NCBI GenBank assembly: GCA_036839715.1
Contig: DAITDU010000003.1
Coordinates: 29,869 to 93,868 of the forward strand
Length of the DNA: 64,000 nt
From: Thermocaproicibacter sp002410755
Lineage (GTDB): Bacteria; Bacillota; Clostridia; Oscillospirales; Acutalibacteraceae
Direction of reading: 5' to 3'
Below, piece by piece: positions 8,366-15,978 of this stretch (positions are counted from its first letter, which is position 1; every line of letters starts with the position of its first letter). A program made the translations under genes and the position numbers. The notes beneath the pieces are model-generated. The model was not told the DNA's origin. It worked only from the letters and a program-made list of their open reading frames with translations, and made no database searches.

Positions 8366-8602
8366 ATGGTACGAGATTTTACCCCGGAAGAAATTTCATA
8401 TCTCGCGACTACCTTTGCCGTCTCCCTTACAAAAGGCCTGGATAGCGCCTCCATCAAAGTTATGTGCACATTTTTTGTAGATGTTGTCGGAACCCTTAAC
8501 CTGATTTCCGCGCAACGTGGATTTCTGGGCGGGTGCTACCATGACCGTAGGCAAGAGAAGCCTCCTGGGCCGTTGCCTCTCGGTCAAAGGCCGGTTCGAT
8601 AA
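8366..8602 (+). CDS. Small hypothetical protein (DUF6774-like)
   Basis: 78 residues, preceded by GGAGGTG with 7-base spacing, which supports a real start. The first 50 residues read as two amphipathic helices (PEEISYLATTFAVSLTKGL and a VMCTFFVDVVGTLNLISAQR segment), resembling small clostridial proteins of the DUF6774 type. The C-terminal 25 residues are Pro/Arg rich and atypical. The end overlaps the convergent YqfO-like gene by 19 bp, so the tail may come from read-through of a lost stop. Function unknown. Confidence 0.55.
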   Translation: MVRDFTPEEISYLATTFAVSLTKGLDSASIKVMCTFFVDVVGTLNLISAQRGFLGGCYHDRRQEKPPGPLPLGQRPVR

Positions 8603-8913
8603 AGCGGGATTACATTGATAACGGGCTCTTCATAAGGATGGACGGATTTCACTGCACGGATGGTTTCATCGACGCGGTCAGTGCGGCAAATGATCTCCAC
8701 TTTGTATTCTGGCTCTGTACAAAGCTGATTTTCTGAGCCAAGGTAAGGATGACTTCCCACAAGAGGCCGCCAGTATCCCTGCGTCCTACTGTAGGAAAGA
8801 CAGCAGTCATATTTTCCAATATGCCCTGCGTCAACGCGTTGCAGTGCATTGCAAAGAACTTTAAAATGTGTCTCAGGAATAAAAATTTCCATTTTACAAA
8901 ATTCAAAGTCCAT
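8584..8913 (-). CDS. YqfO/NIF3 C-terminal-like (PII-fold) stand-alone protein
   Basis: 109 residues. The pattern MEIFIPETHFKVLCNAL, GHIGKYDCC, GYWRPLVGSHPYLG and VKSVHPYEEPVINVIPLY matches the PII/CutA-like insert domain of YqfO/NIF3 proteins, found here as a free-standing protein. Such domains are seen alone in many bacteria and their role is unknown. The ATG at 8913 overlaps the stop of the upstream DUF2156 gene by 11 bp, indicating coupling. An internal ATG at 8892 would start right at the conserved domain. Confidence 0.75.
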   Translation of the reverse strand: MDFEFCKMEIFIPETHFKVLCNALQRVDAGHIGKYDCCLSYSRTQGYWRPLVGSHPYLGSENQLCTEPEYKVEIICRTDRVDETIRAVKSVHPYEEPVINVIPLYRTGL

Positions 8914-9826
8914 TTTTATCTATCTTTTCTGTTAATGAAGAACCGTTAGCAATTAACGTACTTTTGGTCAAAAGAGCTACAGGATGGTAAGAGAGCTTTG
9001 ATTTCCTGAGGCCATCGTCCCCTACATCTTCCTCACGGTTGACATAAATATCACCCGTACAGGAAAAATGTTTCAGAAATTCCTGTACAATTACCTGATA
9101 AGCACCAATATAGCGGGTGTCAGCTTTTTCAATATGAACGTAGATTGTATCATTTACGCGCTCACCGATTGAAAAAGCGGCAATTTTTCCTCCTGTTTCC
9201 ACAAAACCGCCAAACTGGCCATATTCGGCATAGCACTCCAAAACCTTTTCAACCATAGTGCTTTCCGCCTGTGCAAACTTACCGGGCTTTTCCCTGACTG
9301 CGGAAAGAAAATGATAGAATTGCCGGATACGCGGAAGATTTTCTTCTGTAATCTCTGTAAACTGGTAATCTGGATATAATTTCTGAAAACGGTGGATATG
9401 ATTCCTTTGCCCATCATATCTCTTTCCTTTAAAATTAAGAAGGTCTTCTGTGCGGTACAGATAATCAGACCATGTCCGACTTGGTTGGATAAATGCTCCC
9501 GGATAACGGTTCCGAAGATATGGAAGAGCATAGTCTGGTACATTGCAGTAAATAAGAGGAAGGCTGTTTTTGCGGCAGTAAAGCTCAATTTGCCCAAGCG
9601 CAGCTATCCAGTCTTTCCCTAAAGGTATTTGGAACCCCGTAATGCTACTTCCAAAATGCAGCTTTAAGATCAGGGAGTTGCCAGAAACAGCAAATTCAGT
9701 ATGAAAATAATCCCTCCACATAGTAACTACACCGGCTGTGTCGTCACAAATTCTAGATTGTTGAAAATGAAAATACGGTTTTATAGTTTTAATATCCTGC
9801 AGGGTAAGATTTGCAAAATTTAGCAT
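8903..9826 (-). CDS. DUF2156 (phosphatidylglycerol lysyltransferase C-terminal-like) protein
   Basis: About 307 residues and no membrane helices. It resembles the soluble catalytic domain of MprF/LPG synthase (DUF2156), which has a double GNAT fold that transfers an aminoacyl group: note GKRYDGQRNHIHRF near the middle, FGGFVETGGKIAAFSIGE, and YVNREEDVGDDGLRKSK near the end. Cytosolic clostridial relatives lack the flippase half, and their acceptor is unknown. The ATG at 9826 is preferred because AGACAGG lies 10 bases upstream and the residues before it are not conserved-looking. Followed by the coupled PII-like gene. Confidence 0.8.
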   Translation of the reverse strand: MLNFANLTLQDIKTIKPYFHFQQSRICDDTAGVVTMWRDYFHTEFAVSGNSLILKLHFGSSITGFQIPLGKDWIAALGQIELYCRKNSLPLIYCNVPDYALPYLRNRYPGAFIQPSRTWSDYLYRTEDLLNFKGKRYDGQRNHIHRFQKLYPDYQFTEITEENLPRIRQFYHFLSAVREKPGKFAQAESTMVEKVLECYAEYGQFGGFVETGGKIAAFSIGERVNDTIYVHIEKADTRYIGAYQVIVQEFLKHFSCTGDIYVNREEDVGDDGLRKSKLSYHPVALLTKSTLIANGSSLTEKIDKNGL

Positions 9827-9913
9827 AAAATATGAACCTGTCTTTACGATTTGCACGCGCAGACGCACAAACATCTATTTTTCTTCCCAGTATAAGACAT
9901 GTGTGCTTAGAAA

Positions 9914-10756
9914 TCAAGGCGAGATGGTGGAGATGTCCTTCCCATAACTTTCAAGAAAGTTGTGTTTTTCCTCGCCGCAGCGCCAACCGAGAATGGTTTC
10001 CATATTTACATTTTCCATGCTGTGAAAAATATTTTTATCAATATTTGGATTTTCTTTGCGAAGCTGTTGTATTAGCGCTTTCATTTTCTGCCGTTTGGAA
10101 TCACCAGTCCCCGTAGAACAGTTTTCGGTGAAATGGCAGGCACAGCGGATAAATGAAAGCTCATTATATTCTGCCCAGGCAATGATGCTGCTTTCTTTTA
10201 CAAGATAAAGAGGGCGGATTAACTCCATGCCCGGATAGTGTGCACTATGCAGTTTTGGCAGCATTGTGCGGATTTCTGCACCGTAGAACATGCTCAAGAG
10301 TGTCGTTTCAATTACATCATCCAGGTGGTGGCCGAGCGCAATCTTGTTGCAGCCCAGTTCCTGCGCATGTTTGTAGAGGCAGCCACGCCGCATTTTAGCG
10401 CAGAGATAGCATGGCCGCCCGTTTGAATCCCCGGCAATTTCAAAGATCCTTGTTTCAAAGATGTGAATTGGAAGACGGAGAGCTTCGGCATTCTCTTCAA
10501 TTTTCCGGCGACTTTCTGGACGGTAACCTGGATCCATTACCAGATATTTTACTTGAAACGGAAAATCACTGTATTTTTGAAGGTGCTCAAGGCATTTGGC
10601 CATCATCATGGAATCTTTTCCGCCGGAAATGCAGGCTGCAATTCTGTCATCTCTACCAATGAGGCGGTACTTTTTGACTGCGGAGAGGAACGGTAGCCAG
10701 ATTTGCCGACGATATTTTTTCACGATGCTCTGCTCTGCCTTTTCGGAACTATCCAT
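9914..10756 (-). CDS. PP-loop ATPase, tRNA 2-thiocytidine synthetase TtcA-like
   Basis: 280 residues. The PP-loop SGGKDSMMMA (about residues 43-52) binds ATP for adenylation. A Cys pair CYLCAKMRRGC near residue 117 and GHHLDDVIETTL match the TtcA/TtuA group, which thiolates tRNA using an iron-sulfur cluster. The start MDSSEK has GGAGG 8 bases upstream; two further upstream ATGs lack a site. The modification (s2C32 or another) is not settled by sequence. Same strand as the DUF2156 gene, with an 87-bp gap. Confidence 0.85.
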   Translation of the reverse strand: MDSSEKAEQSIVKKYRRQIWLPFLSAVKKYRLIGRDDRIAACISGGKDSMMMAKCLEHLQKYSDFPFQVKYLVMDPGYRPESRRKIEENAEALRLPIHIFETRIFEIAGDSNGRPCYLCAKMRRGCLYKHAQELGCNKIALGHHLDDVIETTLLSMFYGAEIRTMLPKLHSAHYPGMELIRPLYLVKESSIIAWAEYNELSFIRCACHFTENCSTGTGDSKRQKMKALIQQLRKENPNIDKNIFHSMENVNMETILGWRCGEEKHNFLESYGKDISTISP

Positions 10757-10926
10757 TAGGTTATCCTCCATTTTCTGCTGCACCCGCCAGGTGTGGCCGA
10801 ATTACCTGGTTATTCTATCACGCCCTGGGCTCGGTTACAATGTTTTGCCTGATTGGTTGTATTTAACAGCTTAACACTAACCGGTACGTCTTTCAGCCTC
10901 TATTTTCTATCTTGACTTGTCAAAAA

Positions 10927-10948
10927 TATCTTGTAGTTCTACAAGATA
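10927..10948. promoter_or_regulatory. Perfect 10+2+10 palindrome upstream of tRNA-Ser
   Basis: TATCTTGTAG-TT-CTACAAGATA is a perfect inverted repeat ending 24 bp before the -35 of the tRNA promoter. There is no T tract, so it is not a terminator; it looks like a binding site for a dimeric repressor, but no regulator can be named. Confidence 0.4.
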
Positions 10949-10972
10949 ATATAAGCTTTTTAAAATTTAGGA

Positions 10973-11002
10973 TTGACACATGCTGCATGTTTATGGTATC
11001 AT
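10973..11002 (+). promoter_or_regulatory. Promoter of the tRNA-Ser pair
   Basis: TTGACA (10973-10978), an 18-base spacer and TATCAT (10997-11002), 28 bp before the first tRNA. Confidence 0.65.
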
Positions 11003-11030
11003 AAACACTGTTCCTGCTATGGAAAGCTGT

Positions 11031-11081
11031 GGAGAGGTGTCCGAGTGGTTTATGGAGCTAGTCTTGAAAACTAGTGATCCC
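11031..11081 (+). tRNA. tRNA-Ser(UGA), 3' part lost in assembly gap
   Basis: GGAGAGG acceptor arm, a D arm with GAGTGG, and an anticodon arm CTAGT-CTTGAAA-ACTAG giving anticodon TGA. The variable arm, T arm and 3' acceptor fall in the run of Ns that starts at 11082. The long variable arm expected for tRNA-Ser begins as GATCCC. Confidence 0.85.
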
Positions 11082-11137
11082 NNNNNNNNNNNNNNNNNNN
11101 NNNNNNNNNNNNNNNNNNNNNNNNNNNNNNNNNNNNN
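11082..11137. other. Assembly gap (56 Ns) between two tRNA-Ser genes
   Basis: Unknown bases, beginning inside the variable arm of the first tRNA and ending two bases into the second. The true gap length is not knowable from the sequence. Near-identical tRNA copies are a usual cause of such breaks. Confidence 0.99.
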
Positions 11138-11225
11138 AGAAATACCCAAGTGGTGAAGGGGCTCCCCTGCTAAGGGAGTAGGTCGGGAAACCGGCGCGAG
11201 AGTTCAAATCTCTCTTTCTCCGCCA
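11138..11225 (+). tRNA. tRNA-Ser(GCU), first two bases in the gap
   Basis: The anticodon arm CTCCC-CTGCTAA-GGGAG gives anticodon GCT. There is a long variable arm, a T arm GAGAGTTCAAATCTCTC, and the 3' acceptor TTTCTCC-G with encoded CCA at 11223-11225. The visible 5' end AGAAA pairs with TTTCT, so the missing first two bases should be GG. Confidence 0.93.
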
Positions 11226-11234
11226 AAATTATAG

Positions 11235-11270
11235 CCCGCATGAGTGCTGAATTTATGCGGGTTTCTTTAT
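11235..11270 (+). terminator. Terminator after tRNA-Ser pair
   Basis: CCCGCAT (11235-11241) pairs with ATGCGGG (11255-11261), followed by TTTCTTTAT. From here to 11473 I see only AT-rich spacer and no gene. Confidence 0.75.
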
Positions 11271-11473
11271 GCCTCTATTTTATTGCAAAACGTTGTGAAG
11301 CATTGTGGAAAATAGTTAGAAAGTGTGCGCTATTGCTCTTTCTATTGCTACTTATATTTTTTTAAAAAATAGTGTTTAAGCCATAAAAATAAAAGAAAAG
11401 TGATACTCCATAGCAAACACCCTGTGAAGTTTTCTTTGATCAATCATTGTACTTGAATTGACGATTTAAACTT

Positions 11474-12196
11474 TTACTTGGTGTTGCGGACGACAATAGC
11501 CTGCTTTCCCAGTTCGCAATACCGTTTCTGCACAATGCTTTTGTCATAACTTTTTAACCCATTGGATTGGTACGGGTCATTAAAATAATATTTTTCACGG
11601 TCAAATCCAACCAAAACAAGACAGTGCTCCCGGGCAGGCCAGGTAAAGGTTTTTCCGGTATCACGGAGAATCCAGCTTTTCCCGGAATGGGATGGTTGCA
11701 TATTCATTGTTGCCCATACGATGACTGGGTCACCATCCTTGATATAGGAAAGCAGGCTGTCAAAATTGCTTCCCGTAACATCAACGGCCGTTTTTTGCTT
11801 TTTATCATTGAAGAAGGAATTCATTACGGAAACTACGACTGGTGCAAAGCAGCCGAATCCGCTGCTTGAAGTGGGATCGCCTATGAATGCCTGGGATGGA
11901 TTACTTCCATAAGTCTTACCGTCCTTTTGTTGCAGACTGGATTTTGGTGTCCTTTCTGCGACATCTTTTACCGTAACGTAATATTTATAATAATTCAGCA
12001 CCATGGTTGTGCTCACAAGTTCACAACCGGTAATGTAAGAACCTTTTTGGCTAATATAGGGTACCTGGATGATTTTCTTTTGGTTTATGTCAAAATAATA
12101 GAATGCAGTAATAAAAGCCGTAGCAAACAATATCAGGATTAAAAAAACAACTGCAGAGCGATGTTCCTTTTTCTGTAGTGTACCTTTTCCCTTCAT
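11474..12196 (-). CDS. Membrane-anchored C39-like cysteine peptidase (Peptidase_C39_2)
   Basis: 240 residues with one N-terminal membrane helix (about 15-35) and an extracytoplasmic domain. Papain-like catalytic residues are in place: Cys in YITGCELVST (near residue 58), His in REHCLVLVGFD (near 190) and Asn/Asp in YYFNDPY. This matches the stand-alone C39-like family rather than the peptidase domain of bacteriocin exporters. It lies 39 bp downstream of the GGDEF gene and is probably co-transcribed. Target unknown; no double-glycine leader peptide gene is seen nearby. Confidence 0.85.
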   Translation of the reverse strand: MKGKGTLQKKEHRSAVVFLILILFATAFITAFYYFDINQKKIIQVPYISQKGSYITGCELVSTTMVLNYYKYYVTVKDVAERTPKSSLQQKDGKTYGSNPSQAFIGDPTSSSGFGCFAPVVVSVMNSFFNDKKQKTAVDVTGSNFDSLLSYIKDGDPVIVWATMNMQPSHSGKSWILRDTGKTFTWPAREHCLVLVGFDREKYYFNDPYQSNGLKSYDKSIVQKRYCELGKQAIVVRNTK

Positions 12197-12235
12197 TTTT
12201 AATCATTCCCTTTTTGAATATTAAAACATCTTAGG

Positions 12236-13420
12236 CTAGGTCAATGCCTTTTTACCGGTATAAACTGTTATTTTGTTTTTCTCGTGCTTAGAGCAGTACA
12301 TTGCTTCATCAGCATGCTGAATCAGTACGCTGGAGCGCTGTCCGGCAATATGGTGTGCAAGGCCAATGCTGGCTGTAAAGGCAAATACACCGAATTTTGG
12401 AAATGGAATTGACCGAATTCCTTCGTAAATGGTCTGGCAAATTCCGACAGCTTCCTTTTCATTCTTGCATAGCAGGATAATGCCAAATTCATCCCCCCCG
12501 TAGCGAAAACACCTTACAGTCCTGCTGTCCTTTTCCTGTAAAATTAGCCCAATCTGTCGCAAAACCTTATCTCCAACCTGGTGTCCAAAAGTATCATTAA
12601 TCCGTTTAAAGTTGTCAATGTCAAGCATAGCAAACCAGTAGTTTTCCATACCGCTTTTAACCAGCTTTTCAAAATAACTTCGCAGGGCATAGCGGTTATG
12701 GATGCCTGTCAGCTCATCACAAAGGGCCTGTGTTTGGAACCTCCGTCGTAACTGCTCATGCTTAATAATTGAAAACCGCCTTGTCCGTTCCCAGGTGATT
12801 GAAAACATACAGGCAACATAAACACTAAGCAGAATCAAGAGATAGAACATAATATTATAGAAATATCCATTCATGCGGATGGCACTGGAGTCATAGAGAA
12901 TTCCAAATGCACTGACAGAAAGGCAAACCATGGCTGCGGAAAAAACGGCAGTTGTCAGCTTTTTATCCCAGTAAAGTACGCTGCAGGCAACTGGAACAAT
13001 AAAAAGCGTATAAACCGCAACAAAAACGCAGTGGACAACAGTAATTATGAAAGAGGCAAACAGCATAGTAAATGATGTAATATAATCTTTTCCTTTTTCA
13101 TTTTTTACCTGCTTGCAGAGAAACTGACAGGCAATCAGCGCAGTGATGTTGCACAGAGTTGGAATCGCTACATATTTCCAACAATAATGCGGTGCATCAG
13201 TTGCCAGTTCACGGTTAACATGCAGGATAAAATACATGGCTACTTCGACGCAAAAGACAACCAACACGATAATTACGAGAAAGCGAAAGTGATACTTTCG
13301 CCACTTTTGGCGCGACCTTTCATATTCATAGCAGACTAAAGCCTGCAAATCACGCTCCATGATGGGTTTGCTTTCCTGGATGTTTCTTTCCTTATGTACC
13401 TCTTTGGCAAGATTCTTCAT
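12236..13420 (-). CDS. Membrane GGDEF diguanylate cyclase
   Basis: 394 residues. The N-terminal half (about residues 45-205) has about six membrane helices with no recognisable named sensor domain. The C-terminal GGDEF domain (about 225-390) keeps the active signature RYGGDEF, the DIDNFKRINDTFGH metal/nucleotide motif and IGLAH near the end, so c-di-GMP synthesis is likely. I do not see an RxxD inhibitory site at the usual place before GGDEF. The upstream leader is listed separately. The C39-like peptidase follows in the same direction. Confidence 0.92.
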   Translation of the reverse strand: MKNLAKEVHKERNIQESKPIMERDLQALVCYEYERSRQKWRKYHFRFLVIIVLVVFCVEVAMYFILHVNRELATDAPHYCWKYVAIPTLCNITALIACQFLCKQVKNEKGKDYITSFTMLFASFIITVVHCVFVAVYTLFIVPVACSVLYWDKKLTTAVFSAAMVCLSVSAFGILYDSSAIRMNGYFYNIMFYLLILLSVYVACMFSITWERTRRFSIIKHEQLRRRFQTQALCDELTGIHNRYALRSYFEKLVKSGMENYWFAMLDIDNFKRINDTFGHQVGDKVLRQIGLILQEKDSRTVRCFRYGGDEFGIILLCKNEKEAVGICQTIYEGIRSIPFPKFGVFAFTASIGLAHHIAGQRSSVLIQHADEAMYCSKHEKNKITVYTGKKALT

Positions 13421-13429
13421 TCAGTATTG

Positions 13430-13548
13430 CATCCTTACACAATACAGCTCCGGCCCAGAATTTTTTCTGCCGTTTTCCCCGTTTGCAGCAGTCCAGACGG
13501 TTCGTATTTATCCTTTTTAATTTATATTTTATATTAATTGATATTATA
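13430..13548 (-). promoter_or_regulatory. Leader of the GGDEF gene with structured motif
   Basis: On the minus strand, TATAAT (13548-13543) starts a leader of about 115 nt. It contains CTGCAAACGGGGAAA (13488-13474), a hairpin CGGCAGAA-AAAA-TTCTGGGCCG, then GTATTG/CAATAC arms that place the AAGGA ribosome binding site in a loop. The 15-base motif recurs with one mismatch in the alcohol dehydrogenase leader at 15860. It lacks the conserved GACGCAAAGC of c-di-GMP-I riboswitches. Confidence 0.35.
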
Positions 13549-13686
13549 AAGCTTTTTCCAAGAAAATGGAATCCCCATCCAACCCGAATTTAGAATTATG
13601 CAAATATTTTCAAAGAGCTACTGAAATGTCTGGTGAGTGTATGCGAGGTGGCAGACTCTCTAGATCCTGTATCATAGGATGGGGGC
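13549..13686. other. Divergent spacer, no gene recognised
   Basis: Upstream of both the GGDEF and the TetR genes. A 127-residue antisense frame (13596-13979) crosses the tetR promoter and has no ribosome binding site, so it is not called. Confidence 0.4.
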
Positions 13687-13742
13687 TTGACAAGTGCGAA
13701 TGTTTGAAATAAACTTATAAAAGCGACACGAATGTCGCTTTT
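13687..13742 (+). promoter_or_regulatory. Promoter and palindromic operator of the second TetR gene
   Basis: TTGACA (13687-13692) with TAAACT 17 bases later, then a perfect 10-base inverted repeat AAAAGCGACA-CGAA-TGTCGCTTTT (13719-13742) ending just before the AAGGGG ribosome binding site. The repeat could be a TetR-type autoregulatory operator; its T-rich end means weak termination cannot be excluded. Confidence 0.55.
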
Positions 13743-13754
13743 AAGGGGATTAAT

Positions 13755-14327
13755 ATGGGGTACAAAAGTGACCAGACCAGGCAGAATATCTGTAGAGCTG
13801 CTACGGAATTGTTTGCGCGTGAGGGATTTCAGCGTGTTACCATGCAGAGCATCTGCCAGGCGGCAGGCTTGAGCCGTGGGGGGCTGTACCGCTACTATGA
13901 CAATACGGCGGCAGTTTTTGAGGATATTGCTTCCGGTTTTGCAAAGCATCTGGAGGAACAGTTTGAAAAGTCCCTTCATGCAGGAGCCTCAGCAAATGAA
14001 ATGCTGGACTCCATCTCAAGGCAGATTGAAACGGAAATGACTGACCCGGAAAGTTCCCTTACAGCAGCAATCTACGAATACTGCCACTGTACTGGAAGCG
14101 ATTATCTTGAGTCTATCTATAAGAACCTGAGAGAAATCTGGAAGAGATTCATTGAATATGGAGTCTCTACCGGAGAATTTAATAACGTGGATGCAGAGGC
14201 CGGTGCAGACTTAATTATTTTTACCTACGAGGGTGTCCGCATGGGTTCTCATGTTGTCCAAATAAGCAGTGTAACCGCAAAAAATGTAACCGTTATGATC
14301 CGGAAATTGCTGGTAAGGGCGGAGTAG
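13755..14327 (+). CDS. TetR/AcrR-family transcriptional regulator
   Basis: 190 residues. The N-terminal DNA-binding domain (about 5-55) includes MQSICQAAGLSRGGLYRYYDN. The C-terminal domain resembles the group in which a TetR regulator controls lipid or membrane functions, but that is weak evidence. AAGGGG lies 7 bases before the ATG. The next gene on the same strand, a phospholipase D-like protein, starts 60 bp later and may be the target or co-transcribed. Confidence 0.87.
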   Translation: MGYKSDQTRQNICRAATELFAREGFQRVTMQSICQAAGLSRGGLYRYYDNTAAVFEDIASGFAKHLEEQFEKSLHAGASANEMLDSISRQIETEMTDPESSLTAAIYEYCHCTGSDYLESIYKNLREIWKRFIEYGVSTGEFNNVDAEAGADLIIFTYEGVRMGSHVVQISSVTAKNVTVMIRKLLVRAE

Positions 14328-14386
14328 GCCGCGCCCTTTTAGAAAGACATTCGCGGCATAACAATAATTCTCCGGGAGTTTTTTTA

Positions 14387-15790
14387 ATGAGAGTATTGAT
14401 TATCTGTATCTTAGCTTTTCTGCTTTTCCTGATTTTAATTAGCATTTTCCCATCTACCGGCCTGCCATCACCTTATGAAAAGAAAAAAGTTGAAAAATTG
14501 CTGGAATCGTCTTTTTCCACCCGTGACTGCTATGGAGAAACAGAGAGCACGGAGCGTGCTGCCTTGGTGGACAACAGCAGCCAGGCTCTTTCCTGGCGAC
14601 TGAATCTGATCCGGAGTGCAAAAAAGGAAATTTGCTATACTACTTTTGACTTTCGGGCGGACAGGAGTGGCACCGATGTTATTTCTGCTTTTTATGATGC
14701 TGCGGAGCGCGGTGTCAAAGTGCGTATCTTGATTGACGGGATCAATGGCTTTTTCCGTCTTGCCGGGAATCAAAAAATCAGGGCTTTAGCAATGAGCCCA
14801 AATGTAGAAGTTCGGGAATACAACCCGGTTGGTCCGCTGACGCTTTGGAAAATGCAGTTCCGAATGCACGATAAATATCTTATTGTAGATAATATGGCTT
14901 ATTTGCTTGGCGGAAGAAATACCAATGACCTCTTCCTTGGAGATTTTTCCCGCTTGCTAAACACCGACCGGGAATTGCTTGTGTATGAAACTGTCCCATC
15001 AGAAGATTCTTCCCTTGCAAAGCTAAAGCGCTACTTCGAGTTAGTTTGGAATCTGCCGGTCAGCAGGCCATCTTACCGATGGAAGCCGCCAGTTTCTGCC
15101 CGTATAGGACTCAGGCAAAACTGGCAGTCACTTTGTACGAGGCATTCCGAAGTCTTAAAAAGTCTTGACTGGAAAGCAAAGACATTACCGGTAAACCGTA
15201 TTACGATTCTTGCTAACCCGGCAAATATATTCCATAAAAAGCCTGTGCTTTGGTATCAGCTGATGCATCTGATGCAGGCCGGAAAAAATCCAATCGTTGA
15301 AACACCGTATCTTATTTGTAACCGTACCATGTATCGGGATATCAGCAGTGTAAAAAAGCAGGCAGGGAGCCTTAAAATTATTACAAACTCCATAGAGAGC
15401 GGCGCAAATTTCATTGGCTGCGCTGATTATGCTGTTCAGCACCGAAAAGCATGGCGGACCGGTGCGGAAGTTTATGAGCTTGTCAGTGCTCATTCCAGCC
15501 ATACCAAAACTGTACTTGTAGATGACCGGCTCAGCGTTGTAGGTACATTTAATTTTGACATGCGCAGCACATATCTGGATACCGAACTGATGTTGGCTGT
15601 AGACAGTGCAGCTTTAGCGTCACAGCTCCGCCAGACTGCAAAAAAAGAGTTGGAACATTGTAAAACCACCGTGAAAGGCCATACGGTTCAGCGCGGGCCT
15701 GCCTGTCCGGAGATTCACCTGCCTTATGGCAGGCGTTTCTTATACTGTCTGATAGGTATTTTACATATTCCAATCCGGCACCTTCTGTGA
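14387..15790 (+). CDS. Phospholipase D-like / cardiolipin synthase-type membrane protein
   Basis: 467 residues with an N-terminal membrane anchor (about 3-22). Two HKD catalytic motifs are complete: MHDKYLIVDN near residue 160, followed by GGRNTND, and SHTKTVLVDD near residue 370, followed by GTFNFDMRS. These transfer phosphatidyl groups or hydrolyse phosphodiesters through a phospho-His intermediate. The length and anchor are compatible with a cardiolipin synthase-like enzyme, although the usual two N-terminal helices are reduced to one. The GGGAG ribosome binding site lies about 10 bases before the ATG. Confidence 0.85.
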   Translation: MRVLIICILAFLLFLILISIFPSTGLPSPYEKKKVEKLLESSFSTRDCYGETESTERAALVDNSSQALSWRLNLIRSAKKEICYTTFDFRADRSGTDVISAFYDAAERGVKVRILIDGINGFFRLAGNQKIRALAMSPNVEVREYNPVGPLTLWKMQFRMHDKYLIVDNMAYLLGGRNTNDLFLGDFSRLLNTDRELLVYETVPSEDSSLAKLKRYFELVWNLPVSRPSYRWKPPVSARIGLRQNWQSLCTRHSEVLKSLDWKAKTLPVNRITILANPANIFHKKPVLWYQLMHLMQAGKNPIVETPYLICNRTMYRDISSVKKQAGSLKIITNSIESGANFIGCADYAVQHRKAWRTGAEVYELVSAHSSHTKTVLVDDRLSVVGTFNFDMRSTYLDTELMLAVDSAALASQLRQTAKKELEHCKTTVKGHTVQRGPACPEIHLPYGRRFLYCLIGILHIPIRHLL

Positions 15791-15818
15791 AAAATTAAAT
15801 GCTAGACCAGTAGTAATG

Positions 15819-15978
15819 TGCTATACTGAAAAAAGGCTTCGGGTAGCAAAAGCTTCCGGCTGCAAACCGGGAAATGGCTGTGAAGGTTGTGTAGCCCCGC
15901 CGGACTTGCAGAAATGGAACTAAAAAGGTGTCCGCCCGAATTGCGCACTTTCAGATTATCAAATGGGGGAAACAGATT
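15819..15978 (+). promoter_or_regulatory. Long structured leader of the alcohol dehydrogenase gene
   Basis: An extended -10 (TGCTATACT, 15819-15827) is followed by about 145 nt with no ORF. CTGCAA (15860-15865) pairs with TTGCAG (15906-15911) and encloses CCGG/CCGG arms, a GGGAAA bulge and a GGCT/AGCC hairpin. A second stem CGGAC/GTCCG overlaps the 3' side, giving possible alternative folds. GCCCCGCC has a loose likeness to the cobalamin-riboswitch box, but I cannot assign a class. Confidence 0.4.

Noticed and set aside
11474..12196. Bacteriocin or lantibiotic export locus suggested by the C39-like peptidase
   Set aside because: The protein is a stand-alone anchored C39-like peptidase with no ABC domains, and no double-glycine precursor or immunity gene is nearby.
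13430..13548. c-di-GMP riboswitch upstream of the GGDEF gene
   Set aside because: Tempting by context, but the conserved GACGCAAAGC core and GAAA tetraloop/receptor arrangement of class I, and the class II pattern, are absent.
15834..15978. Cobalamin riboswitch before the alcohol dehydrogenase
   Set aside because: GGGAAA and GCCCCGCC resemble pieces of the B12 element, but two bases interrupt the box, the flanking stem does not form as required, and the gene is not a B12 gene. Left as an unassigned leader.
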